DNA from: Mesorhizobium sp. ES1-4
GTDB lineage: Bacteria; Pseudomonadota; Alphaproteobacteria; Rhizobiales; Rhizobiaceae
Direction: 5' to 3'
DNA length: 64,000 nt
Assembly: GCF_020164745.1 (NCBI RefSeq)
Contig: NZ_JAIUGV010000011.1
Span: 62,001 to 126,000, forward strand
How positions within the stretch are numbered: position 1 is the stretch's first letter; each line of letters opens with the position of its first letter. The notes under the pieces were generated by a model. That model was not told the origin of the DNA and made no database searches. It worked only from the letters and a program-made list of their open reading frames with translations. Below are positions 11,432 through 20,235 of the stretch, piece after piece. The translations under genes and the position numbers were made by a program.

Positions 11432-12370
11432 ATGGCCTCCTGCAAGCCGATCGTCATCCTCGGTGTCTTTGTAGCCGACACCGCCTATCGCGCCGATCGC
11501 CAGCCACGCATGGGCGAAACGATCCTCGGCAATTCCTTCAAGCTGGGACCAGGCGGCAAGGGATCGAACCAGGCGGTGGCTGCCGGCAAGCTTGGGGCCG
11601 ACGTCACCTTCCTGACCCGGCTCGGTGTCGATGCCTTCGCCGAGATGGCCAGGCGGACCTGGCAAGACGCCGGCGTGAAGAGCGCGGCCATCGAGACGCC
11701 GGACAGCTATACGGGTGCCGCCTACATCTTCGTCGAGGAGGGAAGCGGCAACAACGCCATCATCGTCAGCCCTGGCGCGGCGATGCTGATCTCGCCCGGG
11801 GACATCGAGACCAATGCCGCACTGATCCGTGGCGCCGGTGTTTTCGTGACGCAGCTAGAACAGCCGATCGAGACCGCGATGCGGGCGCTGGAGATCGCGC
11901 GCGGGGCAGGGGTGACGACCATTCTGAATCCGGCACCAGCGGCCAGGCTTCCCGACAGCATCTACACGCTTTGCGACTATCTCACGCCCAATGAGACCGA
12001 AGCCGAGGAATTGACCGGGATGAAAGTCTCTTCGGTCGACGAGGCCCGCGCCGCTGCCGGCATGCTGCTCGAAAAGGGCGTCGGCACGGTTATCGTCACG
12101 CTCGGCGAAAAGGGTGCGTTGCTGCATTCGAAGGATCGCTCGGAGCATGTTCCCGCCATGAGCGCGGGGCCCGTGGTGGAGACCACGGGAGCGGGCGATG
12201 CGTTCAATGGTGGCCTGGCCGCGGCACTGGCGCGCGGCGTCGAGCCGCTGCCAGCGGTCCGTTTCGCCTGCGCCGTTGCCGGCATTTCCGTGACAAGGCC
12301 GGGCACTGCACCGTCGATGCCGACACTGCAGGAGGTCGAGGCGCTGCTGGCCAAGGGCGACGAGGCTTGA
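11432..12370 (+). CDS. Ribokinase-like sugar kinase (PfkB family)
   Basis: ATP-dependent sugar kinase, 312 residues. PfkB signature 1 is seen as GPGGKGSNQAVAAGKLGA near residues 35-53, and signature 2 with the catalytic Asp in ETTGAGDAFNGGLA near residue 250; NPAPA and LTPNETEAEEL are ribokinase hallmarks. AGAGGG overlaps the end of the mutarotase gene and precedes the ATG at 11432. The open frame extends further upstream, but that part is a shadow of the mutarotase gene. It is last in its operon and likely phosphorylates the sugar or keto-sugar made by the cluster. Confidence 0.9.
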   Translation: MASCKPIVILGVFVADTAYRADRQPRMGETILGNSFKLGPGGKGSNQAVAAGKLGADVTFLTRLGVDAFAEMARRTWQDAGVKSAAIETPDSYTGAAYIFVEEGSGNNAIIVSPGAAMLISPGDIETNAALIRGAGVFVTQLEQPIETAMRALEIARGAGVTTILNPAPAARLPDSIYTLCDYLTPNETEAEELTGMKVSSVDEARAAAGMLLEKGVGTVIVTLGEKGALLHSKDRSEHVPAMSAGPVVETTGAGDAFNGGLAAALARGVEPLPAVRFACAVAGISVTRPGTAPSMPTLQEVEALLAKGDEA

Positions 12371-12380
12371 ACGGCTTGAA

Positions 12381-12456
<76 letters not shown>

Positions 12457-12673
12457 GCTCCGGGCCGGACCTTTAAGCGGTCGGGACCAGCTTCGCAAGG
12501 CCAAATGAACAGGCGATGCCCCGATCGCCGGCCGTATTTGCGAACAAAACACCGGCTGTCAAAAAACCTTCTCCAGTTTGCTGTTATGATGGTTTGGTGC
12601 GCTTGACACCCGGTGGCGAACCCCTTATCCAGCGCCCCAACGACGAACACGGCTGACACGTGCTCGTCAATGC

Positions 12674-12750
12674 GCGGGTGTAGCTCAGTTGGTTAGAGTG
12701 CCGGCCTGTCACGCCGGAGGTCGCGGGTTCGAGCCCCGTCACTCGCGCCA
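12674..12750 (+). tRNA. tRNA-Asp (anticodon GUC)
   Basis: A complete 77-nt cloverleaf. The acceptor stem GCGGGTG pairs with CACTCGC (one G-U pair), the anticodon stem CCGGC/GCCGG encloses CTGTCAC, the T loop is TTCGAGC, and GCCA ends the gene with an encoded CCA. Anticodon GTC reads Asp codons. Confidence 0.97.
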
Positions 12751-12840
12751 CTCTCAATCTCTTGTTATGCAAGGGTTTTAATGGGAGTGGCGCCGAAGCC
12801 GAGTTGGATAATTTCTACTCTTTTTTCTGCGCCGCTCGCG

Positions 12841-13107
12841 TCAGGGATTTTGAGCGCTGTTCAGTTCCTGAATTTCCTCGATCAGGTTTTTGACCAATAT
12901 CTGGTATACTTTCGTGAGTTCCGTTGGTGTGAATTCGACCCGGATGTCGTACGAGCCGGCATAGTTCACCTGCAAATTCGCTGTCCCGAACAGCGTCGTG
13001 GTACCGTCGCGAATATCGGTCGCCACGATCAGGTTTTCGACAGGCTGTTCGAGCAGGATGACGCCAGCTTCGCCGGGATGGTTATGTGTCGTTGTCCTAA
13101 TTCTCAC
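12841..13107 (-). CDS. Hypothetical protein, 88 residues
   Basis: I do not recognise this protein. It is 88 residues, with alternating hydrophobic and polar residues in the first two thirds suggesting beta strands (AGVILLEQPVENLIVATD), then a probable C-terminal helix (KVYQILVKNLIEEIQEL). It starts with GTG at 13107, placed by a perfect AGGAGG five bases upstream, which is the main reason to accept it over the overlapping plus-strand open frame. It has no signal peptide or membrane segment. It sits between tRNA-Asp and another small gene and has no operon partner. Confidence 0.6.
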   Translation of the reverse strand: MRIRTTTHNHPGEAGVILLEQPVENLIVATDIRDGTTTLFGTANLQVNYAGSYDIRVEFTPTELTKVYQILVKNLIEEIQELNSAQNP

Positions 13108-13208
13108 GTCAGCCTCCTATCTGAACTTCCCAAACCTGCAAAAGATATAGCACACGGAACAAACTTTCGGGTCGCGGGGTTTCTCTTGCCACGTAGAGGG
13201 AGACACAC

Positions 13209-13370
13209 ATGATCCGTTGGCTGGTTAGAATTGGCTCACTGTTCCTCGCATACAAACTTGGCGAAGAGGTCGGGCGCGCGCAGGCACGCACCGACTTGCG
13301 GGCGCCGTTGGATTACGAGCGGTTGCCGGCCGACAGAGAAAGAGACGATTTTTCGGTTGAACGGTTCTGA
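13209..13370 (+). CDS. Small hypothetical protein, 53 residues
   Basis: A short open frame with a good ribosome site (AGAGGGAG eight bases before the ATG). The product begins with a short hydrophobic stretch (WLVRIGSLFLAYKLG) and continues with a charged tail rich in Arg, Asp and Glu (RERDDFSVERF). It could be a small membrane-associated protein. An open frame on the opposite strand overlaps it but has no comparable ribosome site. I do not recognise the family. Confidence 0.5.
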   Translation: MIRWLVRIGSLFLAYKLGEEVGRAQARTDLRAPLDYERLPADRERDDFSVERF

Positions 13371-13431
13371 TTTGCAGCACCATTCGAATTCGCGGCGCTC
13401 TTGTGCGCTGTTCAAAGATCGAGTCGTGCCA

Positions 13432-14202
13432 TCACGGCGGCACCATCCGGAAATCCTTGCCCTCGGGCAGCAATTGCCCGCCATCGACGACGATGGTCGT
13501 GCCGGTGATGTAGCTGGCGTCGTCCGAAGCGAGGAACAGGAAGGCGTTGGCCACGTCGCGCGGGCTGCCGAGCCGGCCGAGCGGGATCGAATCTTCCATG
13601 TTCCTGATATAGGCGGCGCCGCGATGCTGCTGGATGGCTTCGGTAAGGATATTCCCGGGTTCGACGCCGTTGACGGTGATGCCGTAGCCGGAGAACTCCA
13701 GCGCCGCGGCGCGAATGAAGCCATTGATGCCTGCCTTCGTCGCCGAATAATGGCCGTGGCCGGGACTGGTGACATGCGGGCCGGTGATGGATGAAGTGTA
13801 GAGCATGCGGCCAAAGCGCTGCGCCTTCATCGGCACCAGGGCCGCGCGGCTGGCATTGAAAGTGCCGCGCAAATTGACGGCCATGACGCGGTCCCAGTCG
13901 TCGGCGCTGGTGTTTTCGATCAGCTGCCAAGGATAGATGCCGGCATTCTGGACGATGATGTCGAGGCGGCCGTGGTGTTCCAGTGAAAGCGCCACCGCGG
14001 CCTCGGCGTCGCGCATTTGCGAGATGTCGGTGCGGATGAAGGGGACACCGAGTTCATCCGCGCTTGCTTGTCCGGCCTCGGCTTCGGAATCGGCGAGCAC
14101 CAGCCTTGCGCCTTCTTCGGCGAAGCGCTGTGCGATGCCCTTGCCGATGCCGCGCGCCGCGCCGACGATCAGCGCCACCTTGTCTTTCAGTCGTCCGGTC
14201 AT
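13432..14202 (-). CDS. SDR-family oxidoreductase, sugar-operon dehydrogenase
   Basis: Classical short-chain dehydrogenase of 256 residues. The cofactor motif GAARGIGKG (TGxxxGxG type) is near residues 15-23, NAGIYPW follows the fourth strand, and the catalytic Ser, Tyr and Lys are in YTSSITG and HYSATKAG. AGGA upstream of the ATG at 14202 decides the start over an ATG nine bases earlier. It is the last gene of the ROK/ABC operon on the minus strand, 45 bases after the permease gene, so it most likely oxidises the imported sugar or polyol. The exact substrate is not clear. Confidence 0.88.
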   Translation of the reverse strand: MTGRLKDKVALIVGAARGIGKGIAQRFAEEGARLVLADSEAEAGQASADELGVPFIRTDISQMRDAEAAVALSLEHHGRLDIIVQNAGIYPWQLIENTSADDWDRVMAVNLRGTFNASRAALVPMKAQRFGRMLYTSSITGPHVTSPGHGHYSATKAGINGFIRAAALEFSGYGITVNGVEPGNILTEAIQQHRGAAYIRNMEDSIPLGRLGSPRDVANAFLFLASDDASYITGTTIVVDGGQLLPEGKDFRMVPP

Positions 14203-14247
14203 GCGTACCATCCTGTCATGCCAATCCCCGCCTCATGCCGATCTCTC

Positions 14248-15243
14248 TCATGCCAGTCTTTGGCGAATGGTTTGCTTGAATGCGTCGAGCAGCACGGCGG
14301 CCAGCACCAGCAGGCCGTGGATGACCTGGGTGAAATTGGCGGGCAGGCCCATTAGGTTGATCGCCGTGTTGATGGCAGAGAGCAGGAGCACGCCGGCGTA
14401 GACGCCGGGCAAAGTGCCGACGCCGCCCTTCAGGCTGACGCCGCCGATAACCACGGCCGCGAAGGCATTGAACAGAAGGCCGATGCCCAGATTTGCGGTG
14501 GCGCCCGAAGTGCGGATCGCCAGCAGCCAGCCGGCAAGCCCCGCGATGGCGCCGGCAAGCACGAAGGCGATGACGAGGTTGCGGTTCACCCGGATGCCGG
14601 CGCGGAAGGTCGCGGTCTCATTGCCGCCGATCATCACGAGGTGCCTGCCGAACGGCGTCTTGGCCATGATCAGCGAGAAGACCACGAAACAGGCCACCGC
14701 GATCCAGGCCGTCAGAGGCAGGCCGATCAGGCGCTGGATGCCGAACCAGCGGATGGCAGGTGCCAGATCCTGCGCCGAGCGGCCGCCCGAAATGACCAGC
14801 ACGAGGCCGCGTACCCAGATGTAGGATGCCAGCGTGATGATGAAGGCGCTCATCTTGACCCTGACCACGAGATAGCCGTTGAAGGCGCCGATGAGGCCGC
14901 CGACGGCCAGCGCCAGCAGCAGCGAAACCGGAACCATCAGCCATTGCGGGTGCAACTGGACGCCGAGGCCGATGCCCGAGGAACAAAACAGGATGCCGAC
15001 CGCCATCGCGCTGAGCGCGGCGACGGATTCGACCGACAGGTCCATGTGACCGGCAATGATGACCAGCGCCAGGCCGATCGACATCACGCCGAGCACGCTC
15101 GACGCCTCGATGATGTTGGCGAAGATGCCGAGCTGGAAATAGTTCGGGATGAACAGCGAGAAGACGACCAGGACAAGGAGCAGCATGAACCAGACAAGAT
15201 TGTCGAGGACGAACTCCAGGGCGTGGCGTGTGCGAGGGTTCAT
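14248..15243 (-). CDS. Ribose-type sugar ABC transporter permease
   Basis: Membrane permease of the RbsC/AraH/XylH type (BPD_transp_2), 331 residues, almost wholly hydrophobic with eight to ten membrane segments. Family hallmarks are GHMDLSVESVAALSA, LIGAFNGYLVVRVKMSAFIITL without the EAA loop of CUT1 permeases, and the C-terminal VIGGVSLKGGVGTLPG. It likely works with the upstream ATPase and binding-protein genes. A strong intercistronic hairpin lies between the binding-protein gene and this gene. Confidence 0.92.
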   Translation of the reverse strand: MNPRTRHALEFVLDNLVWFMLLLVLVVFSLFIPNYFQLGIFANIIEASSVLGVMSIGLALVIIAGHMDLSVESVAALSAMAVGILFCSSGIGLGVQLHPQWLMVPVSLLLALAVGGLIGAFNGYLVVRVKMSAFIITLASYIWVRGLVLVISGGRSAQDLAPAIRWFGIQRLIGLPLTAWIAVACFVVFSLIMAKTPFGRHLVMIGGNETATFRAGIRVNRNLVIAFVLAGAIAGLAGWLLAIRTSGATANLGIGLLFNAFAAVVIGGVSLKGGVGTLPGVYAGVLLLSAINTAINLMGLPANFTQVIHGLLVLAAVLLDAFKQTIRQRLA

Positions 15244-15319
15244 GTGTCGATCCGGTTGGCGTGCGCAATCAGGGCCGCGGCAGATTGCCTGCGCCTCGTT
15301 TCATGCGGGCAGGGGAGGG

Positions 15320-15343
15320 CTCCGGGCCGGCTATGGCCCGGAG
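15320..15343 (-). terminator. Intercistronic hairpin after the ribose-type binding-protein gene
   Basis: CTCCGGGCC pairs perfectly with GGCCCGGAG around a 6-nt loop, just downstream of the binding-protein stop on the minus strand. No T tract follows, so it is more likely a 3' stabilising or partial-termination structure than a full terminator. Confidence 0.55.
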
Positions 15344-15359
15344 CGGTTGGGCCGTCTGT

Positions 15360-16400
15360 CTATTCGACCGACTTGACCGAATCCGTCGGCGGCTTCTGGT
15401 TGCCCCAGAAGGCCGGATTGTCGACGTTCTCCTTGGTGATGGCAGCACCCGGAATCTTGATGTTCGGGCCCCAGGCTTCCTTTGTGACGGTCGACTTCAG
15501 GCCAAGCACATCGTATTCGCCTGGCTTGATCTCGTCCTTCTTGACGACCTTGTCCATGAACATGGCAACGGCCGCGGCCTGTGCGTAGAGCGGCTGCTCG
15601 ACTTCGACGTTGAGCCAGCCCTTGCGGATCAGGTCGAGACCGACCGGCGCGCCGTTCGAACTCATCAGCATGACGTCGCCTGGCTTCTTGCCGGCGGCCT
15701 CGAGCGAGGCGACGGCGGCGACCGAGAGGTGAGCGGCATGGCTGAAGATCAGGTCGATGTCGGGGTTGGCCAGCATCTGGTCGGCAACGATGGTGCCGGC
15801 ATTGCTGGCCTCCCATTGCATGGCCGGCAGCGAGATGATCTTGACGTCCGGAAACGCCTTCATCTTCTCCTCGAAACCCTTCTGGATGTCGAGCGTGTAG
15901 GGATCGCCGGGATCGCCAAGCACCTGCAGGACCTTGCCCTTCACCGAGCCGTTCTTGGCTTTCAGAAGCTTTTCGGCCTGCTCGGCGGCAACGTAGCCGA
16001 TCTCGACGGTACCCGCGACCGAGGTAAAGTCGGAAGGTGTCGACGTGATCTGGCGGTCGAACTCGATCACTGGAATGCCGGCGGCGCGCGCTGCCTCGAT
16101 GGATGGTTTAAGCGCGTTGAAATCGACGGCGGCCAGGATGATCGCAGTCGGCTTCAGCGCGATGACGTCGTTCATCTGCGATTGCTGGGCGTCGGTCTTG
16201 TTGTCGGCGTTCAGCGTCTTCATCTCGTAGCCGGTCTGTTTCAGGAACAGCTCCAGTGCGCTCACCGAGCCGGTCTGGAACTCGTCGAGCAGTGTCGGCA
16301 CCATGTAATAGACGGTACCCTTGGACTGGGCGAATGCCGGCATGAGCGTGGCAAAGGCCAGTGCCAGGATACCGAAGACAGCAAGAAGTATTCGCTTCAT
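15360..16400 (-). CDS. Periplasmic sugar-binding protein, ribose/RbsB type
   Basis: Substrate-binding protein of a CUT2 sugar importer, 346 residues. A Sec signal peptide with a hydrophobic core (ILLAVFGILALAFATL) ends near PAFAQS. The mature part has the periplasmic-binding-protein type 1 fold, with DAQQSQMNDVIALKPTAIIL, AARAAGIPVIEFDRQI and VLGDPGDPYT at expected positions. AGGGAG nine bases before the ATG supports the start. It lies between the ATPase and permease genes of the ROK-led operon. Ligand unknown. Confidence 0.92.
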   Translation of the reverse strand: MKRILLAVFGILALAFATLMPAFAQSKGTVYYMVPTLLDEFQTGSVSALELFLKQTGYEMKTLNADNKTDAQQSQMNDVIALKPTAIILAAVDFNALKPSIEAARAAGIPVIEFDRQITSTPSDFTSVAGTVEIGYVAAEQAEKLLKAKNGSVKGKVLQVLGDPGDPYTLDIQKGFEEKMKAFPDVKIISLPAMQWEASNAGTIVADQMLANPDIDLIFSHAAHLSVAAVASLEAAGKKPGDVMLMSSNGAPVGLDLIRKGWLNVEVEQPLYAQAAAVAMFMDKVVKKDEIKPGEYDVLGLKSTVTKEAWGPNIKIPGAAITKENVDNPAFWGNQKPPTDSVKSVE

Positions 16401-16439
16401 GTCGTTGGCTCCCTGTTAAGCCGGACCCCTCTTTGTCCC

Positions 16440-17204
16440 TCAGCCCGCCGGTCCGGCACCGGCAAGCGTCTCCCCGGTGATCATGTTGATCACCGCATCG
16501 GGACTTGTTTTGTTTCTGGCTACATCGCCGGCCACGACGCCTTGCCGGATCACCACGATCCGGTCGGCGACCTGGAAAGCCTGCTGCATGATGTGGGTGA
16601 TGATGACGACGCCGATGCCCTGGCTCGCCACCTGGCGGATCATGTCGAGACCGCGCCGCGTCTGCTCGACGCCAAGTGCGGCGAACGGCTCATCGAGCAG
16701 CACCAGCTTGCCGCCCCAATGCACGAAGCGGTTGAGCTCGATAGCCTGGCGCTGGCCGCCCGAGAGATGCTCGACATTGGTGCGCAGCGATGGAATGCGG
16801 GTGCCGGCGCTGGCCAGCGCCTTGCCGACGACGGCCTCCATGGCGCGTTCATCGAGGACGGGAATGCCAAGCACCTTCCTGGTGATCTCGCGGCCCATGA
16901 AGAAATTGGCCACCACGTCGACATTGGTGCAAAGCGAGAGGTCCTGGTAGACGGTTTCGATACCCGCCGCCTTGGCTTCCGCCGGCGACCGGGCCAGGAA
17001 TTCCTTGCCCTCGAACAGCATGCGGCCGGAGGTCGGTTCAAGGCCGCCTGATATGATCTTGACCAGCGTCGATTTGCCGGCGCCGTTGTCGCCGAGCAGC
17101 GCCACCACCTCGCCCCTGCCGATGGAAAAACTGATCCCCTTCAGCGCTTCGATCGCGCCATAGTTCTTGGTCACTTTGTCGAGCACCAGCAGGGGTTCGC
17201 TCAC
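16440..17204 (-). CDS. Sugar ABC transporter ATPase, single-domain RbsA type
   Basis: ATPase subunit of 254 residues with one nucleotide-binding domain, half the size of the fused two-domain RbsA/MglA proteins. Walker A is GDNGAGKST, the signature is LSGGQRQAI, and Walker B reads LLDEPFAALG with Phe where most members have Thr. It starts with GTG at 17204, overlapping the last bases of the ROK gene (GTGA overlap), with GGGAG upstream, so translation is probably coupled. Two copies would pair in the transporter. Confidence 0.9.
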   Translation of the reverse strand: MSEPLLVLDKVTKNYGAIEALKGISFSIGRGEVVALLGDNGAGKSTLVKIISGGLEPTSGRMLFEGKEFLARSPAEAKAAGIETVYQDLSLCTNVDVVANFFMGREITRKVLGIPVLDERAMEAVVGKALASAGTRIPSLRTNVEHLSGGQRQAIELNRFVHWGGKLVLLDEPFAALGVEQTRRGLDMIRQVASQGIGVVIITHIMQQAFQVADRIVVIRQGVVAGDVARNKTSPDAVINMITGETLAGAGPAG

Positions 17205-18367
17205 GCGGCAATCTCCCGAGCCGAAAGGATGTCGCGGCCGCGCTCGCGTTCGGCCGCGAACATCTGGCCGAAGCGGGGCGACAACACCCCGGAGACGGCG
17301 AGTGCCGCAGCACCGCGCAGCACGGCATGCTGGCCGCCGCCGGCGACGATGACACGCGCCGTCTTGCGGTCCGCGCGGGCCGAAACCGAATTGTGCAGCG
17401 GTTCGGCCGCGTCTGCCAGGCGCTCGAGCAACTCCGATGCCGCCAGGCCGCCGAGCACGACCGTCTCCGGGTCGAAGAGGTTTTCGATGATGGCGATGGC
17501 ATTGCGGAAGATCGGGCCGACTTGCGCCACCCAATCGGCGTCGCTGCCGGCGCGTCGGCCTCGCGCGTCGAGCGAGAGGTAGCGCTCCAGGCAGCCTCGG
17601 TTGCCGCAGGGGCAGAGTTCGCCGTCAGGGACCACGGGAATGTGGCCGATCTCGCCCGCATTGCCCCAGGCGCCGCGCAGAACGGCGCCGTCATGCATCA
17701 TCGCGCCGCCAAGCCCGACGCCGAAATAGAGATAATAATAGTCGGAATGGCGGGATCCGATGCCATAGAGCCGCTCGCCCATCGCGGCGGCGGCCATGTC
17801 GCTCTCGAAGAATGCCGGCAATCCCGTGGCGGATGTCAGCCGCTCACGCAGCGCCACGTGCTTCCAGCCGGTCATCGTGGTCGGGCCGACAAAGCTCATG
17901 GAATCGACGTCGAATGGACCCGGAAGCGCCATGCCGATGCCGATGACGCGGCCGCCGGGCCGCTTGCCCGTCAGGTCGCGGACCATGGCGCCAATCTGGT
18001 CGAACGCATGATCGGGCGCCGCATTGGGCGCTTCGCGGTGTGAACTCTCGACGACGTCGCCGCTCAGGTTGATCAACGCGGCGTCTATTCCAAGCGGCGT
18101 CAGATGGATGCCGACGGCATAGCCGCCTTCCGGGTTGATACGCAGCGTCGCCGGAGGCAGCCCGCGCCCTTTCGGCTCTTCGCGCACGGACAGTATGTAG
18201 CCTTGTTCCTCCAGCTCGCGAACGATGGTCGACACGGTCTGGACGGTGAGCCCGACATGCCTGGCAATGTCGGCACGTGCAATCGGGCCTTGACGGCGGA
18301 TCGACTCCAGCACGATGCGCCGGTTGTACGGCCGCCCGAATTCCTGATTGGTCCCCCGCAATGCCAT
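17201..18367 (-). CDS. ROK-family transcriptional regulator
   Basis: NagC/XylR-type repressor of 388 residues. The N-terminal winged helix-turn-helix (RRQGPIARADIARHVGL, then VSTIVRELEEQGYI) is followed by a ROK kinase-like domain with GVGLGGAMM and the zinc-binding CPCGNRGCLERY. It is the first gene of the operon and overlaps the ATPase gene, so it probably senses the sugar handled by the operon and represses its own promoter in the 260-base upstream region. The frame is intact and the length normal. Confidence 0.9.
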   Translation of the reverse strand: MALRGTNQEFGRPYNRRIVLESIRRQGPIARADIARHVGLTVQTVSTIVRELEEQGYILSVREEPKGRGLPPATLRINPEGGYAVGIHLTPLGIDAALINLSGDVVESSHREAPNAAPDHAFDQIGAMVRDLTGKRPGGRVIGIGMALPGPFDVDSMSFVGPTTMTGWKHVALRERLTSATGLPAFFESDMAAAAMGERLYGIGSRHSDYYYLYFGVGLGGAMMHDGAVLRGAWGNAGEIGHIPVVPDGELCPCGNRGCLERYLSLDARGRRAGSDADWVAQVGPIFRNAIAIIENLFDPETVVLGGLAASELLERLADAAEPLHNSVSARADRKTARVIVAGGGQHAVLRGAAALAVSGVLSPRFGQMFAAERERGRDILSAREIAA

Positions 18368-18628
18368 GCCTTGCGCCCCACTTGACGTAAGGTTCGCATC
18401 AAATATTTATTCAGTCAAATGGAATTCAAAAATGTCCGGAACACGGACCCAACGCCGGTCATGTGGCACCTTACCTTCGCCGGATCGGTATTTGATGATC
18501 CAGCGTACACGCGGTTTGCAGACCTCCCGCCGCTTCAATCGCGGATGGCCGACAGCGGCTTAGCGGCCAAGGAAGATGGGGGCCTGACCGTGCCGGTGGC
18601 TCCGGGCACAAGCGAGCGGGTGCCCTCG
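18368..18628 (-). promoter_or_regulatory. Upstream region of the ROK/sugar ABC operon
   Basis: A 261-base gene-free stretch. The part nearest the ROK start is AT-rich (about 18400-18440) with the palindrome AAATATTT at 18401-18408 and TTGACT on the minus strand at 18418-18413. This is the likely promoter and operator zone; a precise site cannot be assigned. Confidence 0.4.
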
Positions 18629-19933
18629 CTAGAGATATTGCGCGACTTTCTTGCCGACGGTCAGAAAGCGCAGGGGATCGATGGCTTCGCCATTGTGGCG
18701 CACTTCATAGTGCAGATGCGGCCCGGTCGATCGGCCGCTGCTGCCGGTCTTGCCGATGACGGCGCCGGCGTCCAGTTTCTCGCCTACGGTCACGTCGATT
18801 TCGCTCAGATGCCCGTAGCGGGTCGCAAAGCCGTTGCCGTGATCGACTTCCACCATGCGGCCATAACCGCCGTTCCAGCCGGCCTTGGTGACGACGCCGG
18901 ACGCTGTCACCCGCGCCGCCATGCCGATGGGCGCCCTGAAATCCATTCCCGAATGCAGCGCGGCCGTGCCGAGGATGGGATCGGTGCGCACGCCGAACGG
19001 GCTGGTGACGGAATGGCCGGGGGCGGGGTTGGCAAGCGGCAGCTGGCGCGCTTCCTTTTTCAGCTGATCGAGCGTGTTCAGCGCCTCGTCCAACTCCTTG
19101 ACCTTGCTGTCGAAGATCATCGAGGAATCGAGTGGGATCAGCGGTCCGCCTACATCGTTTTCGTTCTTGCCGAAATCGCCGTCGACCGGCAGTCCGGCCG
19201 CTTGCAGCGCCTGCTGGATGGCGTCGGCGCTCTTGTAGGCATTGTCCGCGAGCGTGCTGATGCGGTTGAGCTGTTCGTTCTCGATGGATTTCAGCGACTG
19301 GTTGATCGAGACGAACAGTTTGTCGGCACGATCGGCGGCTGAATCGCTGGGCACCGGATCGGTGCGGGTCGACCACAAGGAGAATGGCTTTGTGTCGGCG
19401 GCGCCGAGATCCGCGCCAAGGCTGGCAACCGCGTAGTTCCGCGCGGGCCGGTTGATGCTGCCGGTCACTTCGGCGCCCTTGTCCGGCTTGGCGGCGACGG
19501 CGGGATCTCCGGGGGGCACCGTTCCGACATCGTTTTCGGCGCGTTCGAGCAGCGGGCCGAGACGGCCATGCCGCTGGCTGAGCTGCGTCTGGCGTTCAAG
19601 CAGTTCGCTGACCTTGGTCTCCATCAATTGCTGGTCGAGCAACTGCCTGCTGGTGATGCGGTCGACTTGGGCGCGAAGCGCTGAAATCCGGTCCTCATAA
19701 GCCTGCTGCATGCGCGCCTGGCGCGCGGTGGTGGCGCCGATCAGGTCGTCGCGCAGCACGAGATAGGAGGTGGCCAGGAGGTAGCCGATGGCAATGGCCG
19801 CGAGCGCCGAACCGATGAATGCCGCGAGCCAGGGGCGGATCGTGAAGTGCCTGATCTCGTTGCCTCGGGCGATGATGACGGTGTGGGGTTCCCTGCGCCT
19901 GCCGAAGACTGCGGACTGACCGGTTGCGTTCAC
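18629..19933 (-). CDS. M23-family (LytM) peptidoglycan endopeptidase, membrane anchored
   Basis: Cell-wall hydrolase of 434 residues. One membrane segment lies near residues 33-58 (LAAFIGSALAAIAIGYLLAT), then a long periplasmic coiled coil, a Pro/Ala-rich linker, and a C-terminal M23 domain of about 120 residues. The zinc ligands are present: His and Asp in LHSGMDF and the HLHYE pair, so it should be active and not a regulatory LytM remnant. It starts with GTG at 19933 with no strong ribosome site. It has no operon partner. Confidence 0.9.
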   Translation of the reverse strand: MNATGQSAVFGRRREPHTVIIARGNEIRHFTIRPWLAAFIGSALAAIAIGYLLATSYLVLRDDLIGATTARQARMQQAYEDRISALRAQVDRITSRQLLDQQLMETKVSELLERQTQLSQRHGRLGPLLERAENDVGTVPPGDPAVAAKPDKGAEVTGSINRPARNYAVASLGADLGAADTKPFSLWSTRTDPVPSDSAADRADKLFVSINQSLKSIENEQLNRISTLADNAYKSADAIQQALQAAGLPVDGDFGKNENDVGGPLIPLDSSMIFDSKVKELDEALNTLDQLKKEARQLPLANPAPGHSVTSPFGVRTDPILGTAALHSGMDFRAPIGMAARVTASGVVTKAGWNGGYGRMVEVDHGNGFATRYGHLSEIDVTVGEKLDAGAVIGKTGSSGRSTGPHLHYEVRHNGEAIDPLRFLTVGKKVAQYL

Positions 19934-20235
19934 GGGACCAAGCTTTCGTTTACGACACCACGATAGCTCGATTACACATTATTAGGGTTAACAAAGGCTT
20001 GCCATACCGAACGGGTGGCGTCGAACGCACGCGGCGCGGGCAAGGGGTTGCATGAAAATCGCCATATCGCGGCTGCCATGTCGCGAAATCTTGACGACGA
20101 GCCCCAATATCCTGCCAGCAGCGACCAGTCACCCGCAGAGCAAGGCCCAGTTTTCTTAACTGTCTTCGGTTGCATTTAATTGACGTTTTTCGAGTAAAGG
20201 CGTGCTGGTATTTTGGATTCGTCGTGACGGTGGGA
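19934..20235. promoter_or_regulatory. Divergent gap between the M23 peptidase and fatty acid hydroxylase genes
   Basis: About 300 bases, AT-rich near 19970-19995. It must hold the promoters for both flanking genes. It also contains a 35-codon open frame (20052-20159) with AAGGGG in front, which I do not accept as a gene. No clear operator or terminator was found. Confidence 0.4.
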
